Source: Flavobacteriales bacterium
GTDB lineage: Bacteria; Bacteroidota; Bacteroidia; Flavobacteriales_E; Vicingaceae
DNA: 7,216 bases
Reading direction: 5' to 3'
Assembly: GCA_002402165.1 (NCBI GenBank)
Contig: NVVI01000043.1
Location: 507 to 7,722, forward strand
Positions 1-6,563 of this stretch are shown one piece after another (position 1 is the stretch's first letter; each line of letters opens with the position of its first letter). Below the pieces are notes generated by a model. It saw only the letters and a list, made by a program, of their open reading frames with translations. It had not been told where the DNA came from and made no database searches. The position numbers and the translations under genes were made by a program.

Positions 1-199
1 TATATATCGTATATATGATCTCCAACACAAAACATCCACTAATAAATTATATAGATATAGATTGACTTAAGTCAATAAGCTTTAAAAGTTTAGTACCATT
101 AGAACTCTCTTTTTATAACCCACTATTATAACTAAAACCCTTCCCTGTGGTTAGTTGAAAGAGTCCTTAATTGCCTTTTCTATTATTTTTGTAATTGTA
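1..199. other. Non-coding region downstream of the yceI-like gene
   Basis: No convincing coding sequence is seen on either strand. The region is very AT-rich. It starts with an alternating TA stretch (1-16), contains the 16-bp palindrome listed separately, and has a weak inverted repeat about 45-70 bases beyond the yceI stop: AACTAA at 130-135 faces TTAGTT at 151-156, with CC/GG inside and a 2-nt bulge. On the minus strand that hairpin could act as a 3' end for yceI transcripts. It is short, bulged and has no clear U-run behind it, so I do not call it a terminator. Confidence 0.5.
61..76. repeat. Perfect 16-bp palindrome
   Basis: The sequence is ATTGACTTAAGTCAAT, two exact 8-base half-sites with no spacer. 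Flanking bases (g at 60, a at 77) do not continue the symmetry. It lies 124 bases past the yceI stop, outside any gene seen here. A spacerless palindrome of this length could be an operator for a dimeric regulator of a gene left of the window. It lacks a loop and a U-run, so it is a poor intrinsic terminator. The symmetry is certain; the function is unknown. Confidence 0.6.
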
Positions 200-871
200 T
201 TAATGGCATTCTTTCTTTAACGTAGTTTCAATTACTAACTCAACAACCGACCATGTTTTTGTCACACCATCTTCACCTGTGTGTAATGGACCACAAACTT
301 CGTTTAAAGAAGCTACAGCGTCTTCAGCACCAAAGTCAATCATATCTATTTCTCCAGTTAATCTGATGGTAGCATCCTCTACCACATAATTTAAAATGGT
401 TTCTTTTTCAATATTATTGATGGTTAAATAAAAAGTACAAGTTCCACTAGTATTATCTCCTTCAACACTTTTTACTTGCCCTAAAATAATATCAGTTTGG
501 TTCATTGCACCAAAGAATGATTCAACAATTTTAGAGTCCCTGCCTTCATCTGCAGTATTTGTACTTGAAGTAGGAATATTAAATTTTATTTCTTGTATTA
601 CATCAGTAATTTTTGTTGATTTTTCACCAGCAGTTACGTTTACTTGGTCAAATTGACCTCCAACACCTTTTTTTGCAGTAGTTTTAAATGCAGTCCAACG
701 AACTTGTGTGCCTGCTGTTTCATCATAAGAGTAGAAACAAGTCTCACCTGTACTTTCAGTTATAGCTTTTTCTGTTGTTTCATTACCTCCACAAGAAGTA
801 ATTGTAATTGCTGTTAATACAGCTAATGGTAAAAGTATTTTTCCCATATTGAGTGTAGTCGAAATATTCAT
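200..871 (-). CDS. YceI-like domain lipoprotein
   Basis: Predicted 223-residue exported lipoprotein. Residues 11-26 form a signal peptide with hydrophobic core (KILLPLAVLTAITITS), ending in a lipobox I-T-S-C with Cys27 as the lipidation site, followed by GG and a polar linker. The rest resembles the YceI-like family, a lipocalin-like beta-barrel known to bind isoprenoid-type lipids in some members. Supporting segments are VRWTAFKTTAKKGVGGQFDQ (57-76), the RDSKIVESFFGAM stretch (111-123) and a closing beta-strand near 206-217. The mature part has four further cysteines (45, 145, 193, 222), enough for two disulfides. The start at 871 has a very A/T-rich leader typical of flavobacterial genes. 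Met9 (position 847) is an alternative start that leaves a compact signal peptide. No -7 box is seen in the 82-bp gap behind pruA, so cotranscription with pruA is possible. Ligand and role are unknown. Confidence 0.8.
   Translation of the reverse strand: MNISTTLNMGKILLPLAVLTAITITSCGGNETTEKAITESTGETCFYSYDETAGTQVRWTAFKTTAKKGVGGQFDQVNVTAGEKSTKITDVIQEIKFNIPTSSTNTADEGRDSKIVESFFGAMNQTDIILGQVKSVEGDNTSGTCTFYLTINNIEKETILNYVVEDATIRLTGEIDMIDFGAEDAVASLNEVCGPLHTGEDGVTKTWSVVELVIETTLKKECH
848..865 (-). repeat. Possible dispersed-repeat fragment inside the 5' end of yceI
   Basis: Read on the minus strand, the stretch between the two candidate yceI start codons is ATTTCGACTACACTCAAT. From general knowledge, closely similar TTTCGACT(A/C)CGCTCAA strings recur in intergenic DNA of many flavobacterial genomes. 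It encodes ISTTLN, the part of the lipoprotein that precedes the usual signal-peptide layout. This is recognition by eye, not a search result. Confidence 0.3.
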
Positions 872-908
872 TATTTTATAATTTTTAATTTATAGTTATC
901 ATGTAAAA

Positions 909-946
909 GGATTCCTCTGTTCCGCTATCGCTTCAATCGGAATGAC
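909..946. repeat. Dispersed intergenic repeat-like element with weak hairpin
   Basis: The 82-bp gap between pruA and yceI contains a locally GC-richer block. On the minus strand it begins GTCATTCCGATTGAAGCG, continues GATAGCGGAACAGAGGAATCC, and runs into a T-rich stretch. It resembles short REP-like elements of the form GTCATTCCGA...GAGGAATC that I know from many Flavobacteriia genomes. It has short inverted repeats: ATTCC 911-915 with GGAAT 939-943, or TTCCG 920-924 with CGGAA 938-942. It may serve as a weak transcription-attenuating hairpin after pruA. The family assignment is from memory. Confidence 0.5.
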
Positions 947-953
947 ACTTTGG

Positions 954-2579
954 TTATCCCAAAAATGGGTATCTGTAATCTGTTGGTGGCACTAAAGCTT
1001 CTTTAAAAGTTCTTGGGCTAACCCACCGTACCAAGTTAAGGTAAGAACCAGCTTTATCATTAGTTCCTGAACCTCGCGCACCACCAAATGGTTGTTGCCC
1101 TACAACAGCCCCAGTTGGTTTATTATTAATGTAAAAGTTTCCAGCAGCATTTTGTAATTTTTCTGTTGCGGTAATAATAGCATACCTCTCTGTTGCAAAT
1201 ATAGCTCCTGTTAATGCGTAATCAGAAGTTTTATCTAACAATTCTAGTGTCTCTTCATACTTGTTTTCATCGTAAACGTAAATAGTAACAACTGGACCAA
1301 AAATTTCTTCACACATGGTTCTGAATTTCGGATTAGTTGTTAAAACAACAGTTGGTTCAATAAAATACCCAATTGATTTATCATAACCTCCGCCACAAAT
1401 AATTTTAGCATCATCTTGTTCTTTTACATAATCAATAAATGAAACAATTTTATCAAAACTTCTTTCATCAATCACTGCGTTTATAAAGTTACTGTAATCT
1501 TCTGGGCTTCCCATCTTAATGGAAGCAAGGTCTTTTTTTACTAAATCTAATACTTCGTTAGCAATGTTAGAAGGCAAATAAACTCTTGAAGATGCAGAGC
1601 ATTTTTGTCCTTGAAATTCAAACGAACCCCTTACAATTCCTGTACACACTTGTGCTGGAACAGCAGATTTATGAGCGATTATAAAATCTTTTCCTCCAGT
1701 TTCTCCAACTATTCTTGGATATGACCTATAATTGCTAATGTTATTTCCGATTTCTTTCCATAAATGTTGAAATACTGCAGTAGAACCAGTAAAGTGTAAT
1801 CCTGCAAATTCACGATGTTTAAATACCACATCACCAGCAGCAGGACCATCACAATAAACGATATTAATAACGCCATCTGGCAATCCGGCAGCTTTAAATA
1901 ATTCCATTATTACTTGTGCAGAATAAATTTGTGTGTCTGATGGCTTCCAAACAACAACGTTACCCATCATTGCTGGTGCAGCACATAAATTAGCTGCTAT
2001 TGAAGTAAAGTTGAAAGGAGTGATTGCAAACACAAACCCTTCAAGTGGTCTGTATTCTAATCTATTCCATAAACCTAATGGAGATTCTGGTTGTTCTGAA
2101 TACACGTCAGCCATGTACTGAACATTGAACCGGAAAAAATCTATCATTTCGCAAGCAGCATCAATTTCTGCTTGAAAAGCATTTTTACTTTGACCCAACA
2201 TCGTTGCAGCATTCATTTTTGCCCTAAAAGGACCGGCTAATAGCTCCGCACACTTTAAAAAAATAGCAGCTCTATCTTGCCATGGTGTGTTCGCCCATTT
2301 TTCACGAGCTGCTAAAGCAGCATCAATGGCTTGTTGTACGTGGGTTTCATCTCCCATATGAAAATTACCCAAATTATGAGCATGTTCATGTGGTGGGTGC
2401 ATGGAAACCATGTTTCCAGTTCTTACCTCTTTTCCTCCAATAATCATTGGAGCATCTATTTGTTGAGATTTTAGTTCTGCGTAAGCAGCTTGTAATTCTT
2501 CTTTTTCTGAACTCCCTGGAGCATAGTCCATAATTGGTTCATTTTCTGCAATAGGAGGAGTAAAAAATGCATTTGCCAT
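954..2579 (-). CDS. pruA: L-glutamate gamma-semialdehyde dehydrogenase (1-pyrroline-5-carboxylate dehydrogenase)
   Basis: Cytosolic NAD-dependent enzyme that oxidises glutamate-5-semialdehyde (in equilibrium with 1-pyrroline-5-carboxylate) to glutamate, the second step of proline catabolism. At 541 residues it has the expected length for the stand-alone enzyme; no proline dehydrogenase domain is fused. Aldehyde dehydrogenase landmarks are all present: the oxyanion Asn in TPFNFTS (N190), FTGST of the NAD fold (263-267), the general-base Glu in VGETGGKDF (E293), the catalytic Cys in FQGQKCSASSR (C327), EEIFGPV (424-430), and the C-terminal QQPFGGARGSGTNDKAG segment (495-511) typical of P5C dehydrogenases. 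ATG at 2579 gives the usual N-terminus MANAFFTPP and has a good -7 promoter box 39 bases upstream. It appears intact. Proline dehydrogenase (putA/prodh) is not in the window. Confidence 0.97.
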   Translation of the reverse strand: MANAFFTPPIAENEPIMDYAPGSSEKEELQAAYAELKSQQIDAPMIIGGKEVRTGNMVSMHPPHEHAHNLGNFHMGDETHVQQAIDAALAAREKWANTPWQDRAAIFLKCAELLAGPFRAKMNAATMLGQSKNAFQAEIDAACEMIDFFRFNVQYMADVYSEQPESPLGLWNRLEYRPLEGFVFAITPFNFTSIAANLCAAPAMMGNVVVWKPSDTQIYSAQVIMELFKAAGLPDGVINIVYCDGPAAGDVVFKHREFAGLHFTGSTAVFQHLWKEIGNNISNYRSYPRIVGETGGKDFIIAHKSAVPAQVCTGIVRGSFEFQGQKCSASSRVYLPSNIANEVLDLVKKDLASIKMGSPEDYSNFINAVIDERSFDKIVSFIDYVKEQDDAKIICGGGYDKSIGYFIEPTVVLTTNPKFRTMCEEIFGPVVTIYVYDENKYEETLELLDKTSDYALTGAIFATERYAIITATEKLQNAAGNFYINNKPTGAVVGQQPFGGARGSGTNDKAGSYLNLVRWVSPRTFKEALVPPTDYRYPFLG

Positions 2580-2618
2580 AGATAGGTATTTTTTAAAATT
2601 GTATTAAGATTTGAGGAA

Positions 2619-2626
2619 CAAACTTA
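2619..2626 (-). promoter_or_regulatory. Bacteroidetes-type -7 promoter box for pruA
   Basis: On the minus strand the sequence reads TAAGTTTG, a full match to the Bacteroidetes sigma-A -7 consensus TAnnTTTG. It ends 39 bases before the pruA ATG, implying a leader of roughly 33 nt. The region about 19-21 bases further upstream has no clear TTG -33 element. It suggests pruA has its own promoter and does not depend on the Wzz-like gene 73 bp upstream. Confidence 0.5.
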
Positions 2627-2652
2627 TAAAATAATAGTGAGAATTTAATAAT

Positions 2653-3474
2653 CTATTTTTTAAATAATCTCAACACAACAAAACCAAAAACAAATGAAAG
2701 TAAACTAAGTTTTAAAAGGTAATAATTTTTGTAAATGATCGGAGTATTAGTTGGTGTAAAGCTTTTTAAAACCTCAAAATTATTGATGTTAAGTATTTCT
2801 TTCTCAATAACACTTAGTCGTAATTGAGCATTCTTTTTTTCCTTAATCAAAGAAGATGGGTTAAATGCATTTTCTTTTAGGAGTCCAGCCTTTAGACTCT
2901 TATTGATTAGAAGTTGCATACTATCGAGTGCAGTAATTTCATTTGAAAGAATTTCTTTTTCGACTAACAATTCATCTAACTTCGTAGTTTGATTTTTTAT
3001 CGAATATGGGGTGCTAATCAAATAGGTAAGAAGTGATTTTTCAATAATTAAAAAATTAGCATTATTAGTAGTATTTATTGCAATCCTAAATGGCTCAGTC
3101 ATTTTTAAGGAATCAGCACCCTGTTCTGGATATAAGAATTCAAACCATCGTATTTCTGAATAAATTTCTTTTTTAAGCCCTAATTTTTCACATTCTGAAA
3201 AATTACCGTCACTAATTAAAGTGTTTAGAGATAAAACTATTTGATTACAGGTGTAATTGTCAATAAATTTTGAATCAACTATCATCTCACTGCGATAGAT
3301 GGGAGTTTCATTTTTTTCAATAAAATATCCTCCAATAGCTCCAATAATCAAAAATAAAGCAAACCATATGTTATTGTCGAAAATGAATAGAATACCCTTA
3401 TTTAAACTGCTATAAAAGCGAGTCTTTTTAAATGCACTGTAAAGGTCAAACAAATCAATTTCCTCGTTTTTCAT
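2653..3474 (-). CDS. Wzz/chain-length-determinant-like inner-membrane protein
   Basis: Predicted 273-residue protein with the layout of a polysaccharide co-polymerase. A short cytoplasmic N-terminus (EEIDLFDLYSAFKK, residues 4-17) resembles the start of Wzz domains. It is followed by TM1 (about 36-53), a long periplasmic segment with Lys/Glu/Leu-rich likely coiled-coil helices (about 165-192 and 208-230), a Pro-containing stretch FTPTNTP (239-245) before TM2 (about 251-268), and a short basic tail LRLFKK. Such proteins set chain length or assist export of O-antigen or capsule. No tyrosine-kinase domain or Walker motif is present. I chose ATG at 3474; an in-frame TTG directly before it (3477) adds only one residue. 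The gene is divergent from the pseudaminic acid operon, which fits a surface-glycan role. Sequence similarity is weak by eye, so the call rests on topology, the N-terminal motif and context. Confidence 0.65.
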   Translation of the reverse strand: MKNEEIDLFDLYSAFKKTRFYSSLNKGILFIFDNNIWFALFLIIGAIGGYFIEKNETPIYRSEMIVDSKFIDNYTCNQIVLSLNTLISDGNFSECEKLGLKKEIYSEIRWFEFLYPEQGADSLKMTEPFRIAINTTNNANFLIIEKSLLTYLISTPYSIKNQTTKLDELLVEKEILSNEITALDSMQLLINKSLKAGLLKENAFNPSSLIKEKKNAQLRLSVIEKEILNINNFEVLKSFTPTNTPIIYKNYYLLKLSLLSFVFGFVVLRLFKK

Positions 3475-3477
3475 CAA

Positions 3478-3694
3478 ATTAGTTTAATAAGTAATTATTG
3501 CGAATTTAACTAAAATTATATATTTCATCCACTTCCTTGATACGAGAGAAAAATTAATTTAAACTAATAATTAAAAAAGGACTAATATGGTCTATTTATT
3601 AGTTGATGTATTGATGTTTTCACCTTTTTATATGGAGTTAAATTCACTACATTTGTTTTCTATAATATGATGATAGTATAAGATAAGTTAGTGT
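3478..3694. promoter_or_regulatory. Divergent intergenic region between the wzz-like gene and pseB
   Basis: About 217 bp, strongly AT-rich, with no coding sequence seen. It must hold the start signals for both directions. For pseB there is a clear -7 box (listed separately). For the Wzz-like gene the best candidate on the minus strand is TAAATTCG (3501-3508), one mismatch from TAnnTTTG and about 26 bases before the ATG. A 10-bp inverted repeat (ATTAGTTTAA 3478-3487 / TTAAACTAAT 3559-3568) and a tandem TTGATGTA/TTGATGTT (3603-3618) are also present. Both could occur by chance in such AT-rich DNA. Confidence 0.5.
3648..3655 (+). promoter_or_regulatory. Bacteroidetes-type -7 promoter box for the pse operon
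   Basis: TACATTTG matches TAnnTTTG completely and ends 39 bases before the pseB ATG, predicting a leader of about 33 nt. The expected -33 position carries only a T-run (3625-3629), not a clean TTG. The downstream genes are so closely packed that this probably drives the whole operon. Confidence 0.5.
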
Positions 3695-4699
3695 ATGTTA
3701 AATAATAAATCAATCTTAATTACAGGAGGGACAGGTTCCTTAGGTAAACAATTAACAAAAACAATATTTAAAAAGTGGCCAAAAGTTAAACGTTTGGTTA
3801 TCTATTCTAGAGATGAGCAAAAACAGTTTCAAATGGCTCAAGATTTTTCAGTTACCGATTATCCAGCTATTCGTTATTTTATTGGTGATGTAAGGGATAA
3901 AGACAGGCTAATAAGGGCTCTTGAGGGTATCGATATTGTTATACATGCTGCAGCTATGAAGCACGTTCATATTGCGGAATATAATCCAACAGAAGCGGTA
4001 AAAACAAACATTGATGGAGCTCAAAATGTTATTGAAGCTTCTTTGCAAACGGGAGTTAATAATGTAGTGGCTCTATCCACCGATAAGGCATGTGCCCCAA
4101 TTAATTTATATGGAGCAACAAAATTGGCTTCGGATAAATTATTTATTGCGGCAAACAACATTAAAGGAAGCAGAGATTTAAAGTTTTCAGTAGTAAGATA
4201 TGGTAATGTGATGGGCTCTAATGGTTCTGTTATACCGTTTTTCTTAAAGAAAAAGAAAGAAGGAGTTTTGCCAATTACAGATAAGAATATGACACGATTT
4301 AATATATCGTTAGATGGTGGTGTTGATATGGTATTGCATGCCTTAGAACATGCGATGGGGGGAGAAATATTTATCCCTAAAATACCTTCCTATAGAATTA
4401 CAGATGTAGCAACAGCTGTTGATGCCAGTTGTGAACAAAAAGAAGTTGGCATTAGACCAGGCGAAAAACTGCATGAAGAAATGATTACTTCGTCAGATTC
4501 TTTTTTCACCTACGATTTGGGTAAATATTATGTCATACTTCCTTCTCAGCCTATTTTTGATTTAAACGATTTTATTAATCGTTTTAATGCTAAAAAAGTT
4601 CCTCAAGGATTTTCATATAATAGCGGGACTAATGAAGATTTTGAAACTGTTGAATCAATGAAGCAATTGATAAAGGAACATGTGGATTTAACCGATTAA
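3695..4699 (+). CDS. pseB: UDP-N-acetylglucosamine 4,6-dehydratase (inverting), PseB
   Basis: First enzyme of pseudaminic acid synthesis. It is an NADP-dependent short-chain dehydrogenase/reductase that removes water from UDP-GlcNAc and inverts C5, giving the 4-keto-6-deoxy L-arabino sugar nucleotide. The 334-residue length is normal. Visible are the Rossmann motif TGGTGSLG (10-17), GDVRD (64-68), HAAAMKHV (84-91), and the catalytic segment STDKACAPINLYGATK (128-143) containing D130, K131, Y139 and K143. RYGNVMGS (168-175) and RPGEKLHEEM (254-263) follow, both typical of the PseB/FlaA1 family. It lacks the N-terminal membrane domain of long FlaA1/CapD-type dehydratases, which fits a soluble PseB. 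Start ATG 3695 places ILITGG at the proper N-terminal position. pseC begins 6 bases after its stop. Confidence 0.96.
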   Translation: MLNNKSILITGGTGSLGKQLTKTIFKKWPKVKRLVIYSRDEQKQFQMAQDFSVTDYPAIRYFIGDVRDKDRLIRALEGIDIVIHAAAMKHVHIAEYNPTEAVKTNIDGAQNVIEASLQTGVNNVVALSTDKACAPINLYGATKLASDKLFIAANNIKGSRDLKFSVVRYGNVMGSNGSVIPFFLKKKKEGVLPITDKNMTRFNISLDGGVDMVLHALEHAMGGEIFIPKIPSYRITDVATAVDASCEQKEVGIRPGEKLHEEMITSSDSFFTYDLGKYYVILPSQPIFDLNDFINRFNAKKVPQGFSYNSGTNEDFETVESMKQLIKEHVDLTD

Positions 4700-4705
4700 A
4701 GTGTT

Positions 4706-5881
4706 ATGGCCAATTCATTTCATATTCCTTATGGAAAGCAGAGTATCACCCAAGATGATATTGATGCTGTAGTTGAAACATTGCAAGCAGATTTTTTAAC
4801 TCAAGGTCCTAAAATTGAGGAATTTGAAAAAAACTTTGCGAAATATGTAGGAGCTAAATATGCAGTTGCAGTGTCTAACGGTACTGCAGCTTTGCATTTG
4901 TCTTTATTGGCTCATGGAATTAAAAAAGGAGATCGAATAATTACATCTCCCATTACTTTTTCTGCTTCTGCTAATGCGGCCTTATATTGTGGAGCAGAAG
5001 TGTTTTTTGCTGACATCGATCCTGACACCTATGTCATATCAATTTCTGAAATTGAAAAACTGTTAAATGCTCACCCAAAGGGGTATTTTAAAGCTATTAT
5101 ACCTGTCGATTTTACCGGATACCCTAGCAATGTGGAACGATTGAAGGAACTTGCTAAGATTCATGATTTATTTATTTTAGAAGATGCATGTCATTCTCCA
5201 GGTGGATATTTTATTGATAGCAAAAATGAAAAACAACTTTGCGGAAATGGGAATTATGCTGATGCCATCGCATTTTCATTTCATCCGGTAAAACATATTG
5301 CGGCCGGAGAAGGGGGTATGATAACTACCAACGATGAGGATTTGTATAAGAAATTAATGATGCTTCGGACTCATGGAATCACCAAGGAAAATATGACGAT
5401 GGATGTATCAAATCCTGAGGAGCAGGGAAGTTGGTATTATGAAATGCAAGAGCTGGGTTACAATTATAGAATTACAGATATACAAGCAGCATTGGCTAAT
5501 AGTCAGTTGCAGAAGGCTGAAGAGGGTATTGATCGTAGACAAGAAATTGCTAAAGCTTATCGAGAAGCTTTTAATAACGATCCTCTTAAAATGCAACAAT
5601 TAAATGAAGGGTTTTTTAACGCACATCATTTATTTGTGATTGAGGTGGAAGATAGAAAAGGCCTTTATGATTATTTAAGAGGGCATAATATTTTTAGCCA
5701 AGTACACTATATTCCTGTACACTTGTTGCCTTATTATAAAAAGTTTGGATGGAAAGAAGGCGATTTTCCTCATGCTGAAAAGTATTATAATCATTGTTTA
5801 AGCTTACCCATGTACCCTTCAATGACTAATGAGGAGCAAGAATTTGTAATTGAAAAAACACAAGAATTTATCAATGGGTAA
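4706..5881 (+). CDS. pseC: UDP-4-amino-4,6-dideoxy-N-acetyl-beta-L-altrosamine transaminase, PseC
   Basis: Second enzyme of the pathway. This PLP-dependent aminotransferase of the DegT/DnrJ/EryC1 family transfers an amino group from glutamate to C4 of the PseB product. The 391-residue length is normal. The N-terminus IPYGKQSITQDDIDAV (7-22) and SNGTAALHLSLLA (57-69) are typical of the family. EDACHSPGG (159-167) carries the Asp that contacts the PLP ring nitrogen (D160). SFHPVKHIAAGEGG (191-204) contains the Schiff-base lysine K196. HYIPVHLLPYY near the C-terminus is also conserved in PseC proteins. The direct neighbours pseB and pseF support PseC over other sugar aminotransferases of this fold. 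Its last eight bases overlap the start of pseF, which suggests coupled translation. Confidence 0.95.
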   Translation: MANSFHIPYGKQSITQDDIDAVVETLQADFLTQGPKIEEFEKNFAKYVGAKYAVAVSNGTAALHLSLLAHGIKKGDRIITSPITFSASANAALYCGAEVFFADIDPDTYVISISEIEKLLNAHPKGYFKAIIPVDFTGYPSNVERLKELAKIHDLFILEDACHSPGGYFIDSKNEKQLCGNGNYADAIAFSFHPVKHIAAGEGGMITTNDEDLYKKLMMLRTHGITKENMTMDVSNPEEQGSWYYEMQELGYNYRITDIQAALANSQLQKAEEGIDRRQEIAKAYREAFNNDPLKMQQLNEGFFNAHHLFVIEVEDRKGLYDYLRGHNIFSQVHYIPVHLLPYYKKFGWKEGDFPHAEKYYNHCLSLPMYPSMTNEEQEFVIEKTQEFING

Positions 5882-6563
5882 TTTAGCCATCATACCAGCA
5901 AGAGGTGGAAGTAAACGCATTTCTCAAAAAAACATAAAATCTTTTTTGGGTAGGCCTATTATTGCATATTCCATAGAATGTGCATTAAATTCAAACCTGT
6001 TTGATGAGGTTATGGTTTCAACAGATGATGCTAAAATTGCTAAAATTGCTAAAAAATATGGAGCTAAAGTGCCATTTCTAAGAAGTGATAAAAATTCAAA
6101 TGACTTTGCAACAACTGCTGATGTTATTGATGAAGTGCTTTCATCTTATAAGGAAATAGGAACGACTTTCGAAAAAGCATGTTGTATTTATGCCACAGGA
6201 CCATTAATTGATGTTTTAAAGGTAAAAGAGTCGTTTGAAATATTAGAGAACGGTAACTATGATACTGTTTTTACTGTTGTAGAGTATGCTAATCCAATTC
6301 AGCGAGCAATTAAATTAAATGAAGGGAAAATGTCCTTATTTTTTGAAGAACACAAAGATGCCCGTTCTCAGGATTTAGAAAAAGCATATTATGATGCAGG
6401 CCAATTTTATTCTTTTTTCACTAAAATGTTTCAAGAAAAAAAACAACTTTGGACAGATAACACTGGGTTAATTGTGTTAGACGGAATGGATGCTCAAGAT
6501 ATTGATACGATGGAAGACTGGAAAATGGCAGAACTTAAATATCAAATAAAAAATAAAGGATGA
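5874..6563 (+). CDS. pseF: Pseudaminic acid cytidylyltransferase (CMP-pseudaminic acid synthetase), PseF
   Basis: Activates pseudaminic acid with CTP to CMP-pseudaminic acid and pyrophosphate, the last step before glycosyl transfer. From the chosen ATG it has 229 residues, the usual size. The nucleotide-binding motif IPARGGSKRISQKNIK (7-22) matches the CMP-sialic acid synthetase signature. VMVSTDDAKIAKIAKKYG follows around 45-62. ARSQDLEKAYYDAGQFY toward the C-terminus is the acceptor-side segment typical of PseF. An in-frame TTG at 5850 would add eight residues (MKKHKNLS). I reject it because ATG 5874 puts the motif at the standard distance from the N-terminus and gives the compact overlap ATGGGTAA with the pseC stop. 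The stop overlaps the next gene as ATGA. The gene carries an A8 run at 6436-6443 and an in-frame GCTAAAATT repeat at 6030-6056. Confidence 0.95.
   Translation: MGNLAIIPARGGSKRISQKNIKSFLGRPIIAYSIECALNSNLFDEVMVSTDDAKIAKIAKKYGAKVPFLRSDKNSNDFATTADVIDEVLSSYKEIGTTFEKACCIYATGPLIDVLKVKESFEILENGNYDTVFTVVEYANPIQRAIKLNEGKMSLFFEEHKDARSQDLEKAYYDAGQFYSFFTKMFQEKKQLWTDNTGLIVLDGMDAQDIDTMEDWKMAELKYQIKNKG

Noticed and set aside
130..156. Hairpin AACTAA...TTAGTT as intrinsic terminator for yceI
   Set aside because: Six plus two base pairs with a bulge and no U-run after it; too weak to call.
1933..2121. 62-codon plus-strand open frame inside pruA
   Set aside because: It lies entirely antisense to a well-conserved part of pruA, has no family resemblance and no promoter; it is a shadow of the real gene.
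3478..3568. 10-bp inverted repeat ATTAGTTTAA / TTAAACTAAT in the divergent region
   Set aside because: The arms are made almost only of A and T and are 71 bases apart; this is easily expected by chance in DNA of this composition.
5403..5603. Short open frames on both strands inside pseC (66 codons on plus, 63 on minus)
   Set aside because: Both overlap the conserved aminotransferase frame, have low-complexity Ile/Leu/Lys/Ser-rich translations and no start signals.
5850..5873. TTG start for PseF adding MKKHKNLS
   Set aside because: ATG at 5874 gives the normal family N-terminus immediately before IIPARGGSKR and overlaps the pseC stop compactly; the extension simply reads pseC's tail in another frame.
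6030..6056. Tandem GCTAAAATT repeat in pseF
   Set aside because: It encodes the AKIAKIAKK helix seen in the family, and 9-bp units keep the frame; there is no reason to see it as a switch or mobile element.
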